The notes: a model not told the origin generated them from the sequence alone. Shown: positions 8,896 through 17,593, counted from the stretch's first letter. The stretch is 64,000 nt of DNA from Candidatus Nezhaarchaeota archaeon (GCA_025059375.1 JANXDO010000001.1:474097-538096); one strand, 5' to 3'. Made by a program: numbers and translations.

Positions 8896-9565
8896 CCCTC
8901 TTCAACCTCCTCTCCAACCTCTTTAACCTCTCCTCAATTGAGGTGTAGGCTAGTATCCTCTTAACGTGCATCTTGAGCCTATCGAAGCCCCACGAACCCT
9001 TCAAGACTCCTCTAACTCTCAGATTACTGATGTGGCTCCAAACTTCTTGACTACTAATCTTAAGTTTAGCTGAAACCTCCTCTATGCTATTAGATGAGGC
9101 TATGGCCCTTAGAAGCTTGAGATCGCTCCTCTTCAACCTCTCACCATACGGCACTGGTGGTCCAAGCTCATCCATTAGGTCCTGCAGTGCCGCCTTGACG
9201 GCGAGCTCAAGGTCCTCAACCTCAAATAAAATGTAGTACTCCGGGATAGTTAGGACCTTTACGTTTAGCTCCTTGGCTACGGTTTCGGCCGCCGCGTCAG
9301 CAAGGCCCTTGCAGATCACGAGGGGCTTCATGCCCAAGAGCAGTGCTCCCGTGTAGGCTTGCCTTATATCGCTCACGCTGGCCTTGCCCGCCTTCACCTC
9401 GACCGCGTAGACCTCTCCTTCAGGGCTAACAGCCACCATGTCCACCTCTCCAACCTCAACACCATTCTTCACTATCTTCCTCCTGGTGTCGAGGACCCTG
9501 AACCCTACCCTCTCCAGGATCCCTAGAGCAACCCTCTCGCTGCTCAATCCCCGCCTCAAGCCCAT
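8852..9565 (-). CDS. RecB/Holliday-resolvase-like nuclease with winged helix and coiled coil
   Basis: About 237 residues. The start is taken at ATG 9565; an in-frame TTG at 9568 is adjacent. Residues 10-110 hold the PD-(D/E)XK pattern: G-E-V-D-M-V-A-V (Asp), then Y-A-V-E-V-K-A-G (E-x-K), then a conserved Q-A-Y. A winged-helix region (about 145-200, L-K-I-S-S-Q-E-V-W-S-H-I) follows. The C-terminus is strongly charged and coiled-coil-like (ERLKRLERRLKRVEELVED). It probably cuts or binds DNA. It lies between geranylgeranyl reductase and the nucleotidyltransferase gene, with overlaps of a few bases, so the three form an operon of unclear logic. Confidence 0.75.
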   Translation of the reverse strand: MGLRRGLSSERVALGILERVGFRVLDTRRKIVKNGVEVGEVDMVAVSPEGEVYAVEVKAGKASVSDIRQAYTGALLLGMKPLVICKGLADAAAETVAKELNVKVLTIPEYYILFEVEDLELAVKAALQDLMDELGPPVPYGERLKRSDLKLLRAIASSNSIEEVSAKLKISSQEVWSHISNLRVRGVLKGSWGFDRLKMHVKRILAYTSIEERLKRLERRLKRVEELVEDIKRKVES

Positions 9566-9569
9566 CAAC

Positions 9570-10751
9570 CTAGAATAAGCCTCTAGCCACCTTGAGGGCC
9601 AGCACTGGGTTCTTCATCAACTTAATCGCCACCTTAACCAAGTCCAGCCCATTAGCCAAGCTGACCACATCCTCTCCACTGAGCACTCCAGCCAGCATGT
9701 TAAGCTCTTCGTCGCTCAACCTCTCTATAACCCTCAATGCCCTCAAGCTCCTCTTTATCCTAGAGCCCCACGGCTCCTCGTACCTATCCGGGTACTCACG
9801 AAGCGCTTGAGCTGACACGTCTCCTCGCGCCACAGCCCTCCCAGCAACCTCCCCACATATCCTGCCAGCTGCTATTGAAGAGTGTATCCCCCCACCAGTA
9901 AGTGGTATCACTTGGCCAGCTGAGTCGCCGCACAGCATGAGCCTATCAGCCACTATGCTCTTGAGCATGCCGCCCACTGGGACGGCTGCAGCCCCAAACT
10001 CCACGACCTCGGCCCCCTCGAACATCTCCCTATGCCTCCTCACGAATGCCTTCAAGTAGTCTATAGCCGACCCCCTCCACCTAGCCCCCAAGCCCACATT
10101 GGCAACCTTCTCGCCCCTGGGGAAGACCCAGGCGTACCCACCTGGCGCTACGTTGTTGCCGACGTAGAACATCAGTATGTCGTCGTGAGGCAGCTTGACG
10201 TTCCTCATCCTGTACTGGACGCAGGGTATGAGCTCGTAGTTGCTCCTATCGAAGAACTTCCTAGCCACTATCGATGCATAGCCGTCGCAGCCCATCGCCA
10301 GCTTGGCCCTGACCACGAGCTTGCCCTCCTTTCCACTAGCTCTAGCGATCACCTCGCTCGACGACACCTCAACGTCCTCAACCCTGGTGCTGGTCAGCAC
10401 CTCAACTCCACTATCCTCAGCGACCTCAGCCATCTTCCCGAGGAAGGCCCTCTTGTCTATTATGTAGCCCTGAACCTCCCCCTCACTCACGAGCCTGACC
10501 CTCTTAGTCTCATCTGGCGCATAAACCTCAAACCCCCTCACCTCCTCCAAGACAACGTCGCTCGATGGCGATAGCTCGGCCGTCCTGAAGCAGGCAGAGG
10601 AGACCCCCTCTCCACAGGGCTTCAAGCCGAAGACGTCCTTGGCCTCGAGCAGCAGGACCTCGACTCCCTGCTTGGCAGCGAATCTAGAGGCCATCAACCC
10701 AGCAGGCCCACCACCTATGACCAAGACGTCACACTGAACCTCCCTACTCAT
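9570..10751 (-). CDS. Geranylgeranyl reductase family FAD-dependent oxidoreductase
   Basis: 393 residues. The N-terminal Rossmann motif V-I-G-G-G-P-A-G-L-M-A binds FAD. G-L-K-P-C-G-E-G-V follows near residue 45, typical of archaeal geranylgeranyl reductases. G-D-S-A-G-Q-V-I-P-L-T-G-G-G-I-H near residues 275-290 is the second FAD-contact motif. The enzyme saturates the isoprenoid chains of archaeal membrane lipids. Length and motif order are normal. It is the first gene of a minus-strand operon with a nuclease and a nucleotidyltransferase-fold protein, and is preceded by a perfect inverted repeat in its promoter region. Confidence 0.92.
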   Translation of the reverse strand: MSREVQCDVLVIGGGPAGLMASRFAAKQGVEVLLLEAKDVFGLKPCGEGVSSACFRTAELSPSSDVVLEEVRGFEVYAPDETKRVRLVSEGEVQGYIIDKRAFLGKMAEVAEDSGVEVLTSTRVEDVEVSSSEVIARASGKEGKLVVRAKLAMGCDGYASIVARKFFDRSNYELIPCVQYRMRNVKLPHDDILMFYVGNNVAPGGYAWVFPRGEKVANVGLGARWRGSAIDYLKAFVRRHREMFEGAEVVEFGAAAVPVGGMLKSIVADRLMLCGDSAGQVIPLTGGGIHSSIAAGRICGEVAGRAVARGDVSAQALREYPDRYEEPWGSRIKRSLRALRVIERLSDEELNMLAGVLSGEDVVSLANGLDLVKVAIKLMKNPVLALKVARGLF

Positions 10752-10785
10752 ACCACTCAGAGAATACCTCGACTTGAGCTCAGCA

Positions 10786-10812
10786 TTAATCGCTTTCTAA
10801 ACCTGCGATTAA
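10786..10812. promoter_or_regulatory. Perfect inverted repeat upstream of geranylgeranyl reductase
   Basis: TTAATCGC (10786-10793) and GCGATTAA (10805-10812) form an 8-base perfect inverted repeat separated by 11 bases, 35-61 bases upstream of the reductase start at 10751. The spacer contains an A/T-rich TTTAGAAA on the minus strand that could be the TATA box, so a repressor bound here would sit over the core promoter. It is a candidate operator; no cognate regulator is identified. Confidence 0.4.
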
Positions 10813-10902
10813 GGTCCCATGGAAGCTAGACCACACCCCTCGTGGCCCTTCCTGTCGCCGTTGCCTTAATAGGCATAATAGTCGGAGCGTTCGGTGGCGG
10901 GG

Positions 10903-11122
10903 GTTGTAGTTTCTTTTTGTTGCTTCGAGCTCCCCGATCCCGTTGAACGTGACTTGGAGGGCTGTTGTAGTTTCTTTTTGTTGCTTCCGGGCCCCAGAGC
11001 GGGGCCGGGGGGGTGCGCGGTTGTAGTTTCTTTTTGTTGCTTCAATATAATATAGAATATAGAATAATGCACAATTTCTAAATGAAAAATGTTAATATGT
11101 TGTAGTTTCTTTTTGTTGCTTC
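10903..11122 (-). CRISPR. CRISPR array, 4 repeats and 3 spacers
   Basis: Four identical 24-base repeats lie at 10903-10926, 10964-10987, 11020-11043 and 11099-11122. On the plus strand each begins GTTGTAG and ends TTGTTGCTTC; on the minus strand it begins GAAGCAAC and ends CTACAAC. The spacers are 37, 32 and 55 bases, an unusually wide spread. The one nearest the leader is very A/T-rich, the middle one almost pure G/C. The cas operon and a TATA-bearing leader lie on the 11.1 kb side, so transcription is on the minus strand and 11099-11122 is the leader-proximal repeat. No degenerate further repeat is seen. Confidence 0.97.
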
Positions 11123-11239
11123 CGATACGTGGCTTCACGTGCACGCATTTAAAGTCTACTCCATTAAGGCATGGCCGGGGGCTTCCCCCTCATCAGCTGA
11201 TCGTGGGCTGGGGAACTTCATCGCCTACATCCCTCATCC
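11123..11239 (-). promoter_or_regulatory. CRISPR leader with promoter and inverted repeats
   Basis: This 117-base stretch separates the cas1 stop codon from the first repeat. On the minus strand CTTTAAAT (11147-11154 in plus coordinates) is a TATA-like box about 25-32 bases before the repeat, so transcription should begin almost at the repeat. Next to the repeat is an inverted repeat, ACGTG-GCTT-CACGT (11127-11140), a possible integration or architectural element. Farther up are the palindrome ATCAGCTGAT (11192-11201) and a GGGGG-CTT-CCCCC hairpin (11177-11189) that might end the cas transcript. Roles are inferred from position. Confidence 0.6.
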
Positions 11240-12238
11240 TCACTTCACTGTGTATGTGAATGGCCTGAAGGGCGTGCCTCTCTCTATGCTCTGCCTTAGT
11301 TCCCAAGCTTTTGCGTATATTTCCCCCTTCACGCTGTGTTTCCAGCTTCTGTGCCTCCTCTTTAATGCCTTGTACAGGAGCCTCGTGACGGTCTCTAGTG
11401 ATTCCTTGGTTAGGTGTTCGTTCTTGTCCACGGATAGCTTTGTCGTCCTGGAGGCGATTATCACGGCGTGTATGGCTACGGGCTTGAACATCTCAGAGAA
11501 GTCGTACGTCAGGGACGTTTTTCCTGCTCTCTCGGAGTGCACTATCCCCACGTAGGGGTCTAGTCCGGAGGCTATCAATGCGTGTGTGCACAGCCCGTAC
11601 ACTATTGCGTAGGTGTAGCTCGTGGCTGAGTTTATTGGGTCCCTACTCTTAGGGTCCCTGCCTGTGAACTCGTACTCGCTTGGCACGAAGGTTGCAAGGA
11701 GCTCCCAGAGCTTTTTGCTCCACTTCCCCTCATGGTTGCGCAGCTCGTCCACATTCTTAATGCCTTTCCCCTCGATCTCTCTAAGCATCTCACATCTCTT
11801 CAACTCTTCTAGGATCCACTTAGTGTCCATCCCTCTCTCCGCCTCCTTGTAGGCTAGGTAGCGGATTAGGTTGATGAACCCTTGGAGCTTACTGTCGATG
11901 AAGGCTCTGCCCACGTTAATCCTCCACTCGACGTTGTCAGCTGCCCTGTAGAGCTTCCTCCTCGCTTCAGCAACTCTAACGCTGAACGGGTTTAAGAGGA
12001 AGCAGTCGCTTCGCCTGCCGTGAATCAGCACGGGCACATCAGCCTCCGATAGCATTAGGAGAGCACCAGACGACAATCGCACCCTCGACCCAACTACAAC
12101 GAGGAGCTCAACGTCTAGTAGAGGCACTGACTGCGTCTCCCAAGTAATGCCTCCCCCTTCGTCCTTCTTTGGCGTAGATATGGCTATCGTGGACCCCCTC
12201 TTGCTCACCTTGGCAGCGCCCTTAACCACTACGATCAT
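11240..12238 (-). CDS. cas1: Cas1 spacer integrase
   Basis: 332 residues from ATG 12238, chosen because the upstream frame overlaps cas4 and the protein then begins M-I-V-V-V-K-G. Catalytic residues of the Cas1 family are visible: Glu in N-H-E-G-K-W, His in G-I-V-H-S-E, and Asp/Glu in Y-D-F-S-E-M-F-K-P. The C-terminal D-P-I-N-S-A-T-S-Y stretch also fits. With Cas2 it inserts new spacers at the leader end of the array. It is the last gene of the cas operon, 117 bases from the first repeat. The length is normal and nothing appears broken, so adaptation should be possible. Confidence 0.96.
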   Translation of the reverse strand: MIVVVKGAAKVSKRGSTIAISTPKKDEGGGITWETQSVPLLDVELLVVVGSRVRLSSGALLMLSEADVPVLIHGRRSDCFLLNPFSVRVAEARRKLYRAADNVEWRINVGRAFIDSKLQGFINLIRYLAYKEAERGMDTKWILEELKRCEMLREIEGKGIKNVDELRNHEGKWSKKLWELLATFVPSEYEFTGRDPKSRDPINSATSYTYAIVYGLCTHALIASGLDPYVGIVHSERAGKTSLTYDFSEMFKPVAIHAVIIASRTTKLSVDKNEHLTKESLETVTRLLYKALKRRHRSWKHSVKGEIYAKAWELRQSIERGTPFRPFTYTVK

Positions 12239-12242
12239 AGCA

Positions 12243-12881
12243 TCACGCGGCGAACTCGCATTTCCTGGCATAGACGCAGTGTGAGCAAGGCGGTTTTCCA
12301 GCGGGCCTGGGAGCCTTGTTTAGGCTGGTTAGTGTTGCAACCTCCTCCATGAGCTTGACGAGCTTACGGCTCACGCCGCCCTTGAAGGTAAAGAGCAGTG
12401 CTGGGTAACTTGAGGATGGGGATAGCGAGACGTAGAATCCAGCTGAGGGAACGCCATAGTGTAGGTGTGTAGACATCATGTAGACCAGGATTCTAGGGAT
12501 CACGTGCTTCTCCTTGAGGACGATTGTGGTATCAGTGTCAGCAACCTCAAGAACTAATACTCGCAGCAGCTTGCCGTGAAGCGAGGTAATGATTACTGCG
12601 TCCGGTCTGCATATGAAGACTACATCCAGTCCTCTACCCTTGAAAGTTAAGCAGTACTCCTTGCCCGCCCCATCATACTCCTTTACTACTCTATTGAGTG
12701 AGCTCTCAGCTGCTAACTCTCTTAGTGTAGGTATGAGGAGCTCTTCAACGAAGATCCTACCACGCTCCCTGCTATCCTCCATATCCAGTATCCTCCTTGG
12801 CTTGTAGACCTCAGGGCGCGCTGCATAGTAAGCTCTAGATCTACACACCATGTAGTCGTCAAGTATCCGTGCCGATAACAA
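12243..12881 (-). CDS. cas4: Cas4-like adaptation protein with altered nuclease motif
   Basis: About 212 residues from TTG 12881, which overlaps cas2 and keeps the conserved L-S-A-R-I-L-D-D-Y-M-V-C. ATG 12851 would remove part of that motif. Cluster cysteines are present: one near the N-terminus (V-C-R-S-R) and three at the end (C-S-H-C-V-Y-A-R-K-C), as in [4Fe-4S] Cas4. The RecB-type site reads R-P-D-A-V, then L-E-V-A-D. The lysine of the usual E-x-K is alanine, and the usual Q of the Q-x3-Y motif appears to be Arg in P-R-I-L-V-Y. It may select prespacers without normal exonuclease activity. Confidence 0.85.
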   Translation of the reverse strand: MLSARILDDYMVCRSRAYYAARPEVYKPRRILDMEDSRERGRIFVEELLIPTLRELAAESSLNRVVKEYDGAGKEYCLTFKGRGLDVVFICRPDAVIITSLHGKLLRVLVLEVADTDTTIVLKEKHVIPRILVYMMSTHLHYGVPSAGFYVSLSPSSSYPALLFTFKGGVSRKLVKLMEEVATLTSLNKAPRPAGKPPCSHCVYARKCEFAA

Positions 12882-13155
12882 GCACGTCTGCCGCCCTCGA
12901 CCTATACCAAATCTTGCCTCTGGTAGCAGCAAGACACCTGTAGAAGTCAGAATCTTGAACAGGGATTGCGACGATAGAATCCCCCTCGCCAACCACTCTG
13001 CTAAGCTCCTCGCATAGGATCGTAGCTCTAGACCACGTAAGCCTTCCAGCGTATACTGACTTGGATATAGGGCATAGACCGTAGCGCCAAAGTACGCGCC
13101 TAACTCTCTCGCGTACATCGTCTCTCTGGACGTCGTAGGCGACGACAACATACAT
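12859..13155 (-). CDS. cas2: Cas2 adaptation protein
   Basis: 98 residues. The N-terminus M-Y-V-V-V-A-Y-D-V with the conserved aspartate at residue 8, and the ferredoxin-like pattern ending D-V-L-V-I-G-T, match Cas2. It forms the structural core of the Cas1-Cas2 integrase. It sits between cas3 (10-base gap upstream) and cas4 (23-base overlap), in the order cas2-cas4-cas1. Length is typical. Confidence 0.95.
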   Translation of the reverse strand: MYVVVAYDVQRDDVRERVRRVLWRYGLCPISKSVYAGRLTWSRATILCEELSRVVGEGDSIVAIPVQDSDFYRCLAATRGKIWYRSRAADVLVIGTDT

Positions 13156-13165
13156 CGCCCGTCCC

Positions 13166-15604
13166 TTAAAGGAGGTATAAGCCGCCTAAGAGCTCTCCTC
13201 GCTCGCCTTGACCATAAACTACGTAGACTGGAATCATGGACTCGAGTGCACTTAAGTGCTCGATTAAGTCCCCCCTCTCCTTAGAACTGTTGCACATCGC
13301 GAGGGTGGGGACATCTCCTAGATGCCCGCTGTCCATAAGCCTAGTGATCCTGCACACCTCCCTCTTCCCCTGAAACACCTTTACTCCCCCTTCAAGCAGG
13401 TCTACGATCAATCTAAACTGCACCAACTTGCCGTCCAACACCTCGAATAGAGATCTTACTTGGGAGGCATCACCCTCCACTCCCATCCACAGCGCCGTGT
13501 ACTCGTAAGGTCCTCTCAACTCGTGTATCCAGAAGCTTCCACCCTCGTACTTAAGCGGCAGATTCCTACCTGCCGTGGTCAGCTCGACCTCTTCCTCCAA
13601 GTCCCTCCCACGCCATGACCTCTTGATCGGCACGCTGGCGATGCCCCTGTACGAGTAATAGTTATAGACCCCCACTGGAGCTAGGTAGATCCCAGACCTC
13701 ATAAAACTTCTAAGTCTCCTCTCTATCTCGCTCACCTCTAGGAAATCGCCGAGCTCCCTTAGGAAGGCCATGAATTGGTTTATGAACTTCACCTCCTCTA
13801 CGCTCTTAGCAGTGTGCAGTTGCTCACGAACCTCGGACCTCTCCCTTATCATGCTCGCTAGCGTGTACGTCCATGTTGGGAGGACCGCTTTGAGGACCCC
13901 GACTGGCTTTTTGAGGAATATGTCTGGGGCTGTTCCAGGGTACATCTCTTTGAGGAGGTCGTTGAACTCGCCATTAGGTATCTCCTTCCCACCTATCCTC
14001 TCCAGGCGCTCCCTCATCCTGTTGTACTCGTAGCGTGGAATGAGGAGGTATACCTCTGCATCGCCCCCACCCCTCCCCCTTCCATACCTCCCTATCTTCT
14101 GCAGTGCCGTTAAGTAGTCCTTGGCGACGACCACCCCCAAGTCCATGTCCTTTATGTCTACCCCGAAGGCTATGGACATGTTCCCGACGATTAGCTTAGC
14201 CTTCCTTATCCCCATTGATGGATGGTCTTCAGAGAAGAGCGTCTTTATGGAGGTTACTAAGAGGGGCCTCTCACCTGCTAGTTTCTCGAGTGCCTCTGCA
14301 GCCTCTAGCACTGAGGCTATGCGATCAAGGAGTATCATTGCCTTGCCCTTCTGCCTATACTTCTCCAACCAGTCTTTGTCTAAGACTTCCTTGACGTGCC
14401 TCTGAAGCGCTCCAAATGCCGGTGCACCAGAGACGGCTCTTCCCTCGCTCAACGTGACGACAACGATGTTCACGCGCATCCTCTTGCGTATCTGTTCAAA
14501 CCCCTCTCTCGGATCATCAGACGTCTCTGAGCTTACCTCTACAACGTTGTAGCCGGCCTTAAGAGCTAGCCTTCTTATCAAGTCCAGTAGCTCCTTCCTC
14601 TTACCTCGAACAAGCACAGCCTTCTCCGGCGTTGCTGATGAAACCACAATCTTTCCTATGCCTTTTTCGCAGGTGTAGATGTAGAACAGCGACATGAAGG
14701 AGGCTAAGGAGAGTCCACTGTACAAGTGGAATTCATCGAAGAAGACCGGGACACGGAATAGGAGGAAGGTCTCGACCAAGTCCTTGAGGAAGCTCCTAGA
14801 GATGAAGTATTCCTCAAAGAGTCTCTTCCTATCAATGCCCACCTCAAGCTCTCTAAACCACTCCAAGACCTTACCCCTGCTTACAGCCCTCAAGAACCTA
14901 CGGAGCTCCTCCATAACTGAGGATAGCCAGACGCCGGCTCTGTGGCGGTCCTGATACGCACCTGTTGAGAGCAAGTAGGGGTACTCGGGGACGGTAAAGA
15001 TCACCCTGAAGGCCCTACTAGCTACTCTATCCCACAAGAAGCTGAGAAATGCCCTATTGCTCTCTTCAGCTTCCCTCACGCGACCCTTCAAGAGCTCGCG
15101 AAGATCGCTTAAGGAGCTCGAAGTCACGTACATGAGCGCCACAGGAACCCTTACTTGCAGCCCCTCTTCGCTGCCCCCAAGCTCTACTTCGAAGACCCTC
15201 AGATACTCGTCTAAAACCACCTTGTCGTCCTCGCTGAGCCCCTTTAGCTCAGCCCATAGGCCCTCTGCATCGATTTTAGTTGCGCCCATCTCCACTAGCA
15301 AGTTAGAGATGGAGTCGAATTGGTCTTTAGCAAGCTCTCTAGAAGGGTAGATCCCAATGGAGCCGTGGTACAACCACTCCGACTCTGCATTGACGAAGAG
15401 GGGCATCAACAGAGAGAGCGTCTTGCCAGCTCCGGTGGGGGCTCTAAGGAGGACGACATCGAGAGAGCGTCGATCCAGAAATACTTTAAAGAGCTCGCGT
15501 TGAAAGTCTCGAAGCCTCAGGGGCTTTGCTCCCAACTTTACCTCTTTGTCGCTCATCTTAACGTGCACTGGCGAAACGGAGAAGGAGGTCGCAATCTCTA
15601 TCAT
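13166..15604 (-). CDS. cas3: Cas3' helicase of type I-D (no HD domain)
   Basis: 812 residues from ATG 15604, which follows the csc1 stop by one base; a longer frame inside csc1 is less likely. Superfamily 2 motifs are present: Walker A A-P-T-G-A-G-K-T (residues 55-62), F-F-D-E-F-H (DExH), S-S-A-T-P, and R-Y-G-R-G-R-G-G in the second RecA domain. No HD nuclease motif is present; in this locus it is fused to Cas10d, the type I-D arrangement. The protein unwinds target DNA after Cascade binding. It is fourth in the operon, between csc1 and cas2. Confidence 0.93.
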   Translation of the reverse strand: MIEIATSFSVSPVHVKMSDKEVKLGAKPLRLRDFQRELFKVFLDRRSLDVVLLRAPTGAGKTLSLLMPLFVNAESEWLYHGSIGIYPSRELAKDQFDSISNLLVEMGATKIDAEGLWAELKGLSEDDKVVLDEYLRVFEVELGGSEEGLQVRVPVALMYVTSSSLSDLRELLKGRVREAEESNRAFLSFLWDRVASRAFRVIFTVPEYPYLLSTGAYQDRHRAGVWLSSVMEELRRFLRAVSRGKVLEWFRELEVGIDRKRLFEEYFISRSFLKDLVETFLLFRVPVFFDEFHLYSGLSLASFMSLFYIYTCEKGIGKIVVSSATPEKAVLVRGKRKELLDLIRRLALKAGYNVVEVSSETSDDPREGFEQIRKRMRVNIVVVTLSEGRAVSGAPAFGALQRHVKEVLDKDWLEKYRQKGKAMILLDRIASVLEAAEALEKLAGERPLLVTSIKTLFSEDHPSMGIRKAKLIVGNMSIAFGVDIKDMDLGVVVAKDYLTALQKIGRYGRGRGGGDAEVYLLIPRYEYNRMRERLERIGGKEIPNGEFNDLLKEMYPGTAPDIFLKKPVGVLKAVLPTWTYTLASMIRERSEVREQLHTAKSVEEVKFINQFMAFLRELGDFLEVSEIERRLRSFMRSGIYLAPVGVYNYYSYRGIASVPIKRSWRGRDLEEEVELTTAGRNLPLKYEGGSFWIHELRGPYEYTALWMGVEGDASQVRSLFEVLDGKLVQFRLIVDLLEGGVKVFQGKREVCRITRLMDSGHLGDVPTLAMCNSSKERGDLIEHLSALESMIPVYVVYGQGERGELLGGLYLL

Positions 15605-15605
15605 C

Positions 15606-16421
15606 CTAGGCAAACCGTCCCCCGAGCAGTTTTGGTGGTAATGGCACCCTGTGCTCTTCATCACCGCTAACCAGGAAGAGATTCTTAGACCTAATGTACC
15701 CTATTATGGAGGCCAACACCTTATCCTGCGGTTTAGAGCGAGTCTCCATAACCTTGAGCACTTCCACTGGTGCATAACCGAAGAGCCCGACATCGTAGAT
15801 ATTGACTGGCATGGTCGACCATGAGGTCTCCTTCTTGACGTCCAGAACCTCGGCCTCACTTAGGCGGACCTTAAAGAGGCCCATCCTCTTCATCCCTATC
15901 CTCATGTACATCACCTTCGGCAGCTTAACGTCAATTGTTACTACGAGGGTCTTAAACGATGATGGTGGGACCAGAGCTACGTAGTGCTCCAGCCTAGGGT
16001 AGTTGGTCTTCAATGCTCCTCGAAACTCAGCATACCCGGAGCCCTTGGCTTGCATGAAGAACTTCTTGGGCACGACTCTTCGAGGAGAGGCGGGGAAGGC
16101 GTACATGCACTCCCTTCCTTCAAGCAAGTTCTTCAACTGCTCCTCGACGAAGCCATAGTGAAGTGGCTCCCTAGCCAGCTTAGGGCTAAACGACCCCCCT
16201 CCCAGCTCTTGGTAGGACAAAAAGTGGAGAGAAGGTATTACGGTGTACGCTTCAACGCACCTTCCAGCCAGCCCATAGATCAGCGGATAGTTGTGTATGA
16301 ATGAGCTGGTGGATATCAGTGCTCCGCCTTCCTCAGCTAGAGAGGGTCTCTGCTCTGTTGCGAAGAGTAGGACTCCCTGTAGCTCCATGTCAGCTAAGTA
16401 GACCCTCAGCACATTAGCCAC
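15606..16421 (-). CDS. csc1: Csc1 (Cas5-type subunit of type I-D Cascade)
   Basis: 271 residues from GTG 16421. The N-terminal RAMP strand V-L-R-V-Y-L-A-D-M-E-L-Q-G and the early F-A-T-E-Q motif are characteristic of Csc1, the Cas5 equivalent that caps the crRNA 5' handle in type I-D complexes. It begins 4 bases after the csc2 stop and ends next to the cas3 start, so it is tightly coupled in the operon. It is somewhat longer than many Csc1 proteins but has no obvious extra domain. Confidence 0.88.
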   Translation of the reverse strand: MANVLRVYLADMELQGVLLFATEQRPSLAEEGGALISTSSFIHNYPLIYGLAGRCVEAYTVIPSLHFLSYQELGGGSFSPKLAREPLHYGFVEEQLKNLLEGRECMYAFPASPRRVVPKKFFMQAKGSGYAEFRGALKTNYPRLEHYVALVPPSSFKTLVVTIDVKLPKVMYMRIGMKRMGLFKVRLSEAEVLDVKKETSWSTMPVNIYDVGLFGYAPVEVLKVMETRSKPQDKVLASIIGYIRSKNLFLVSGDEEHRVPLPPKLLGGRFA

Positions 16422-16425
16422 CGGA

Positions 16426-17511
16426 CTATCCCTTGCTGACGAATTGGTCTAGGCTTCTTTTGTATATCAACACGTCCTTCCATGCCTGTAGGATTATTTC
16501 GTCGCTCTCCTCCTCCCTGAGCCCTCTGAGCTTGTCTCCAAGCTTCTCGTCGAGGATCAATATGCCCTGGCCTTCAAATTCACGGACGTACTTCATGACC
16601 TCGTTCATCACGTCCTTTGGTGTTGGCACTTTCTCCTCGCTCGCTATCTTGTTCACTATGTCGTAGCCACCGCTCACCTCGTACTTTCCAAAGAGTATTG
16701 CGGGGATGTGTATCCTTATCTCTCCAAAGTGAGTTTGCCTACCGCCGACTCTCGTTGTCCTGCTTATGGTCATTAGCGTCAGCAGCAGCTCAGCTAAGGT
16801 CATGTCCCTTAACGCCATCTTGCCCACGAAGGGCACTCCAGCCTCAATCATCCTAAACTGGTACAGCGCACCGGTCCTCTCTGGTCCAGGGCCTACTTCG
16901 GGCCTATAGGTGGTTTTGGCTATGTCGTCTATCGCATTGAAGGTCACGGTCACGAGGGCCTTATGCTCTGCAACTGGGGAGACGTAGAGGTCGCCTTCCA
17001 CCCTAGACTTGACGTTGTAGCCAGCACCCTCTTGGACTGCGTAGCCGAATATTAGGCAGTTCGGGCATTTGCCACAATAGCCTTCAAACCCTTCGGGTAT
17101 CTTTCTCTCCTCCGGCGCCCGCCTCATGTAGGGCCTCATTACGCACGTGTAGTCCTTTATTTCTGCTAGCCCCCCTAGCTCCTTCTCAGCTCTATCCTTG
17201 TTCCTGTTGAACCACTCGTGCAGCAGGGACAACATCTGCCTTCTAATGGCCCCGGACTGGACCTTCGTGTTGAGTATCGCTGGGACGTTGAAGCCTAGGT
17301 AGCTGGGCACGGTCGTCACGTCCAGCGTCTCCTGTTCATGCCTTATTATCAACCTCGAAAGGGGCTCTATGACCACGTATACGTTGGCGACCTTCCCCTT
17401 AGGTATGGCGTTGTACTTGTCTGGCTTGTCCCTCTTCACTGTCCAATCAGCTATGGCTCGGTATTTTTCTTCAAACAACTTCTTCCCGATCTCCTCAAGT
17501 CTCACGGGCAT
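16426..17511 (-). CDS. csc2: Csc2 (Cas7-type backbone subunit of type I-D Cascade)
   Basis: About 361 residues from ATG 17511, with a GGGGGTGATG stretch just upstream; starts at 17520 or 17601 are possible. The Csc2 signature C-G-K-C-P-N-C-L-I-F-G-Y-A-V (zinc-binding insertion) lies in the middle. The N-terminal I-I-R-H-E-Q-E and the later S-R-T-T-R-V-G-G-R-Q-T fit the Cas7 RRM core and crRNA contact regions. Copies of this subunit line the crRNA and define target binding. It lies 82 bases downstream of cas10d and 4 bases upstream of csc1. Confidence 0.93.
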   Translation of the reverse strand: MPVRLEEIGKKLFEEKYRAIADWTVKRDKPDKYNAIPKGKVANVYVVIEPLSRLIIRHEQETLDVTTVPSYLGFNVPAILNTKVQSGAIRRQMLSLLHEWFNRNKDRAEKELGGLAEIKDYTCVMRPYMRRAPEERKIPEGFEGYCGKCPNCLIFGYAVQEGAGYNVKSRVEGDLYVSPVAEHKALVTVTFNAIDDIAKTTYRPEVGPGPERTGALYQFRMIEAGVPFVGKMALRDMTLAELLLTLMTISRTTRVGGRQTHFGEIRIHIPAILFGKYEVSGGYDIVNKIASEEKVPTPKDVMNEVMKYVREFEGQGILILDEKLGDKLRGLREEESDEIILQAWKDVLIYKRSLDQFVSKG

Positions 17512-17593
17512 GGTTACCATCACCCCCTTACCTCCCGCACTATCTAAGTGCGGGTAGGCGGAGCGAGCAAGGTAAAGAAGGGGGGTTGTCGCA

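Noticed and set aside
10866-11144. Minus-strand frame of 92 codons through the CRISPR array
   Set aside because: It simply translates repeats and spacers, giving Q-Q-K-E-T-T-T repeated at each CRISPR repeat; the array explains it.
12882-13151. N-terminal extension of the Cas4 frame
   Set aside because: It runs through nearly all of cas2 in another frame and carries none of the Cas4 motifs; the conserved start region begins at about 12881.
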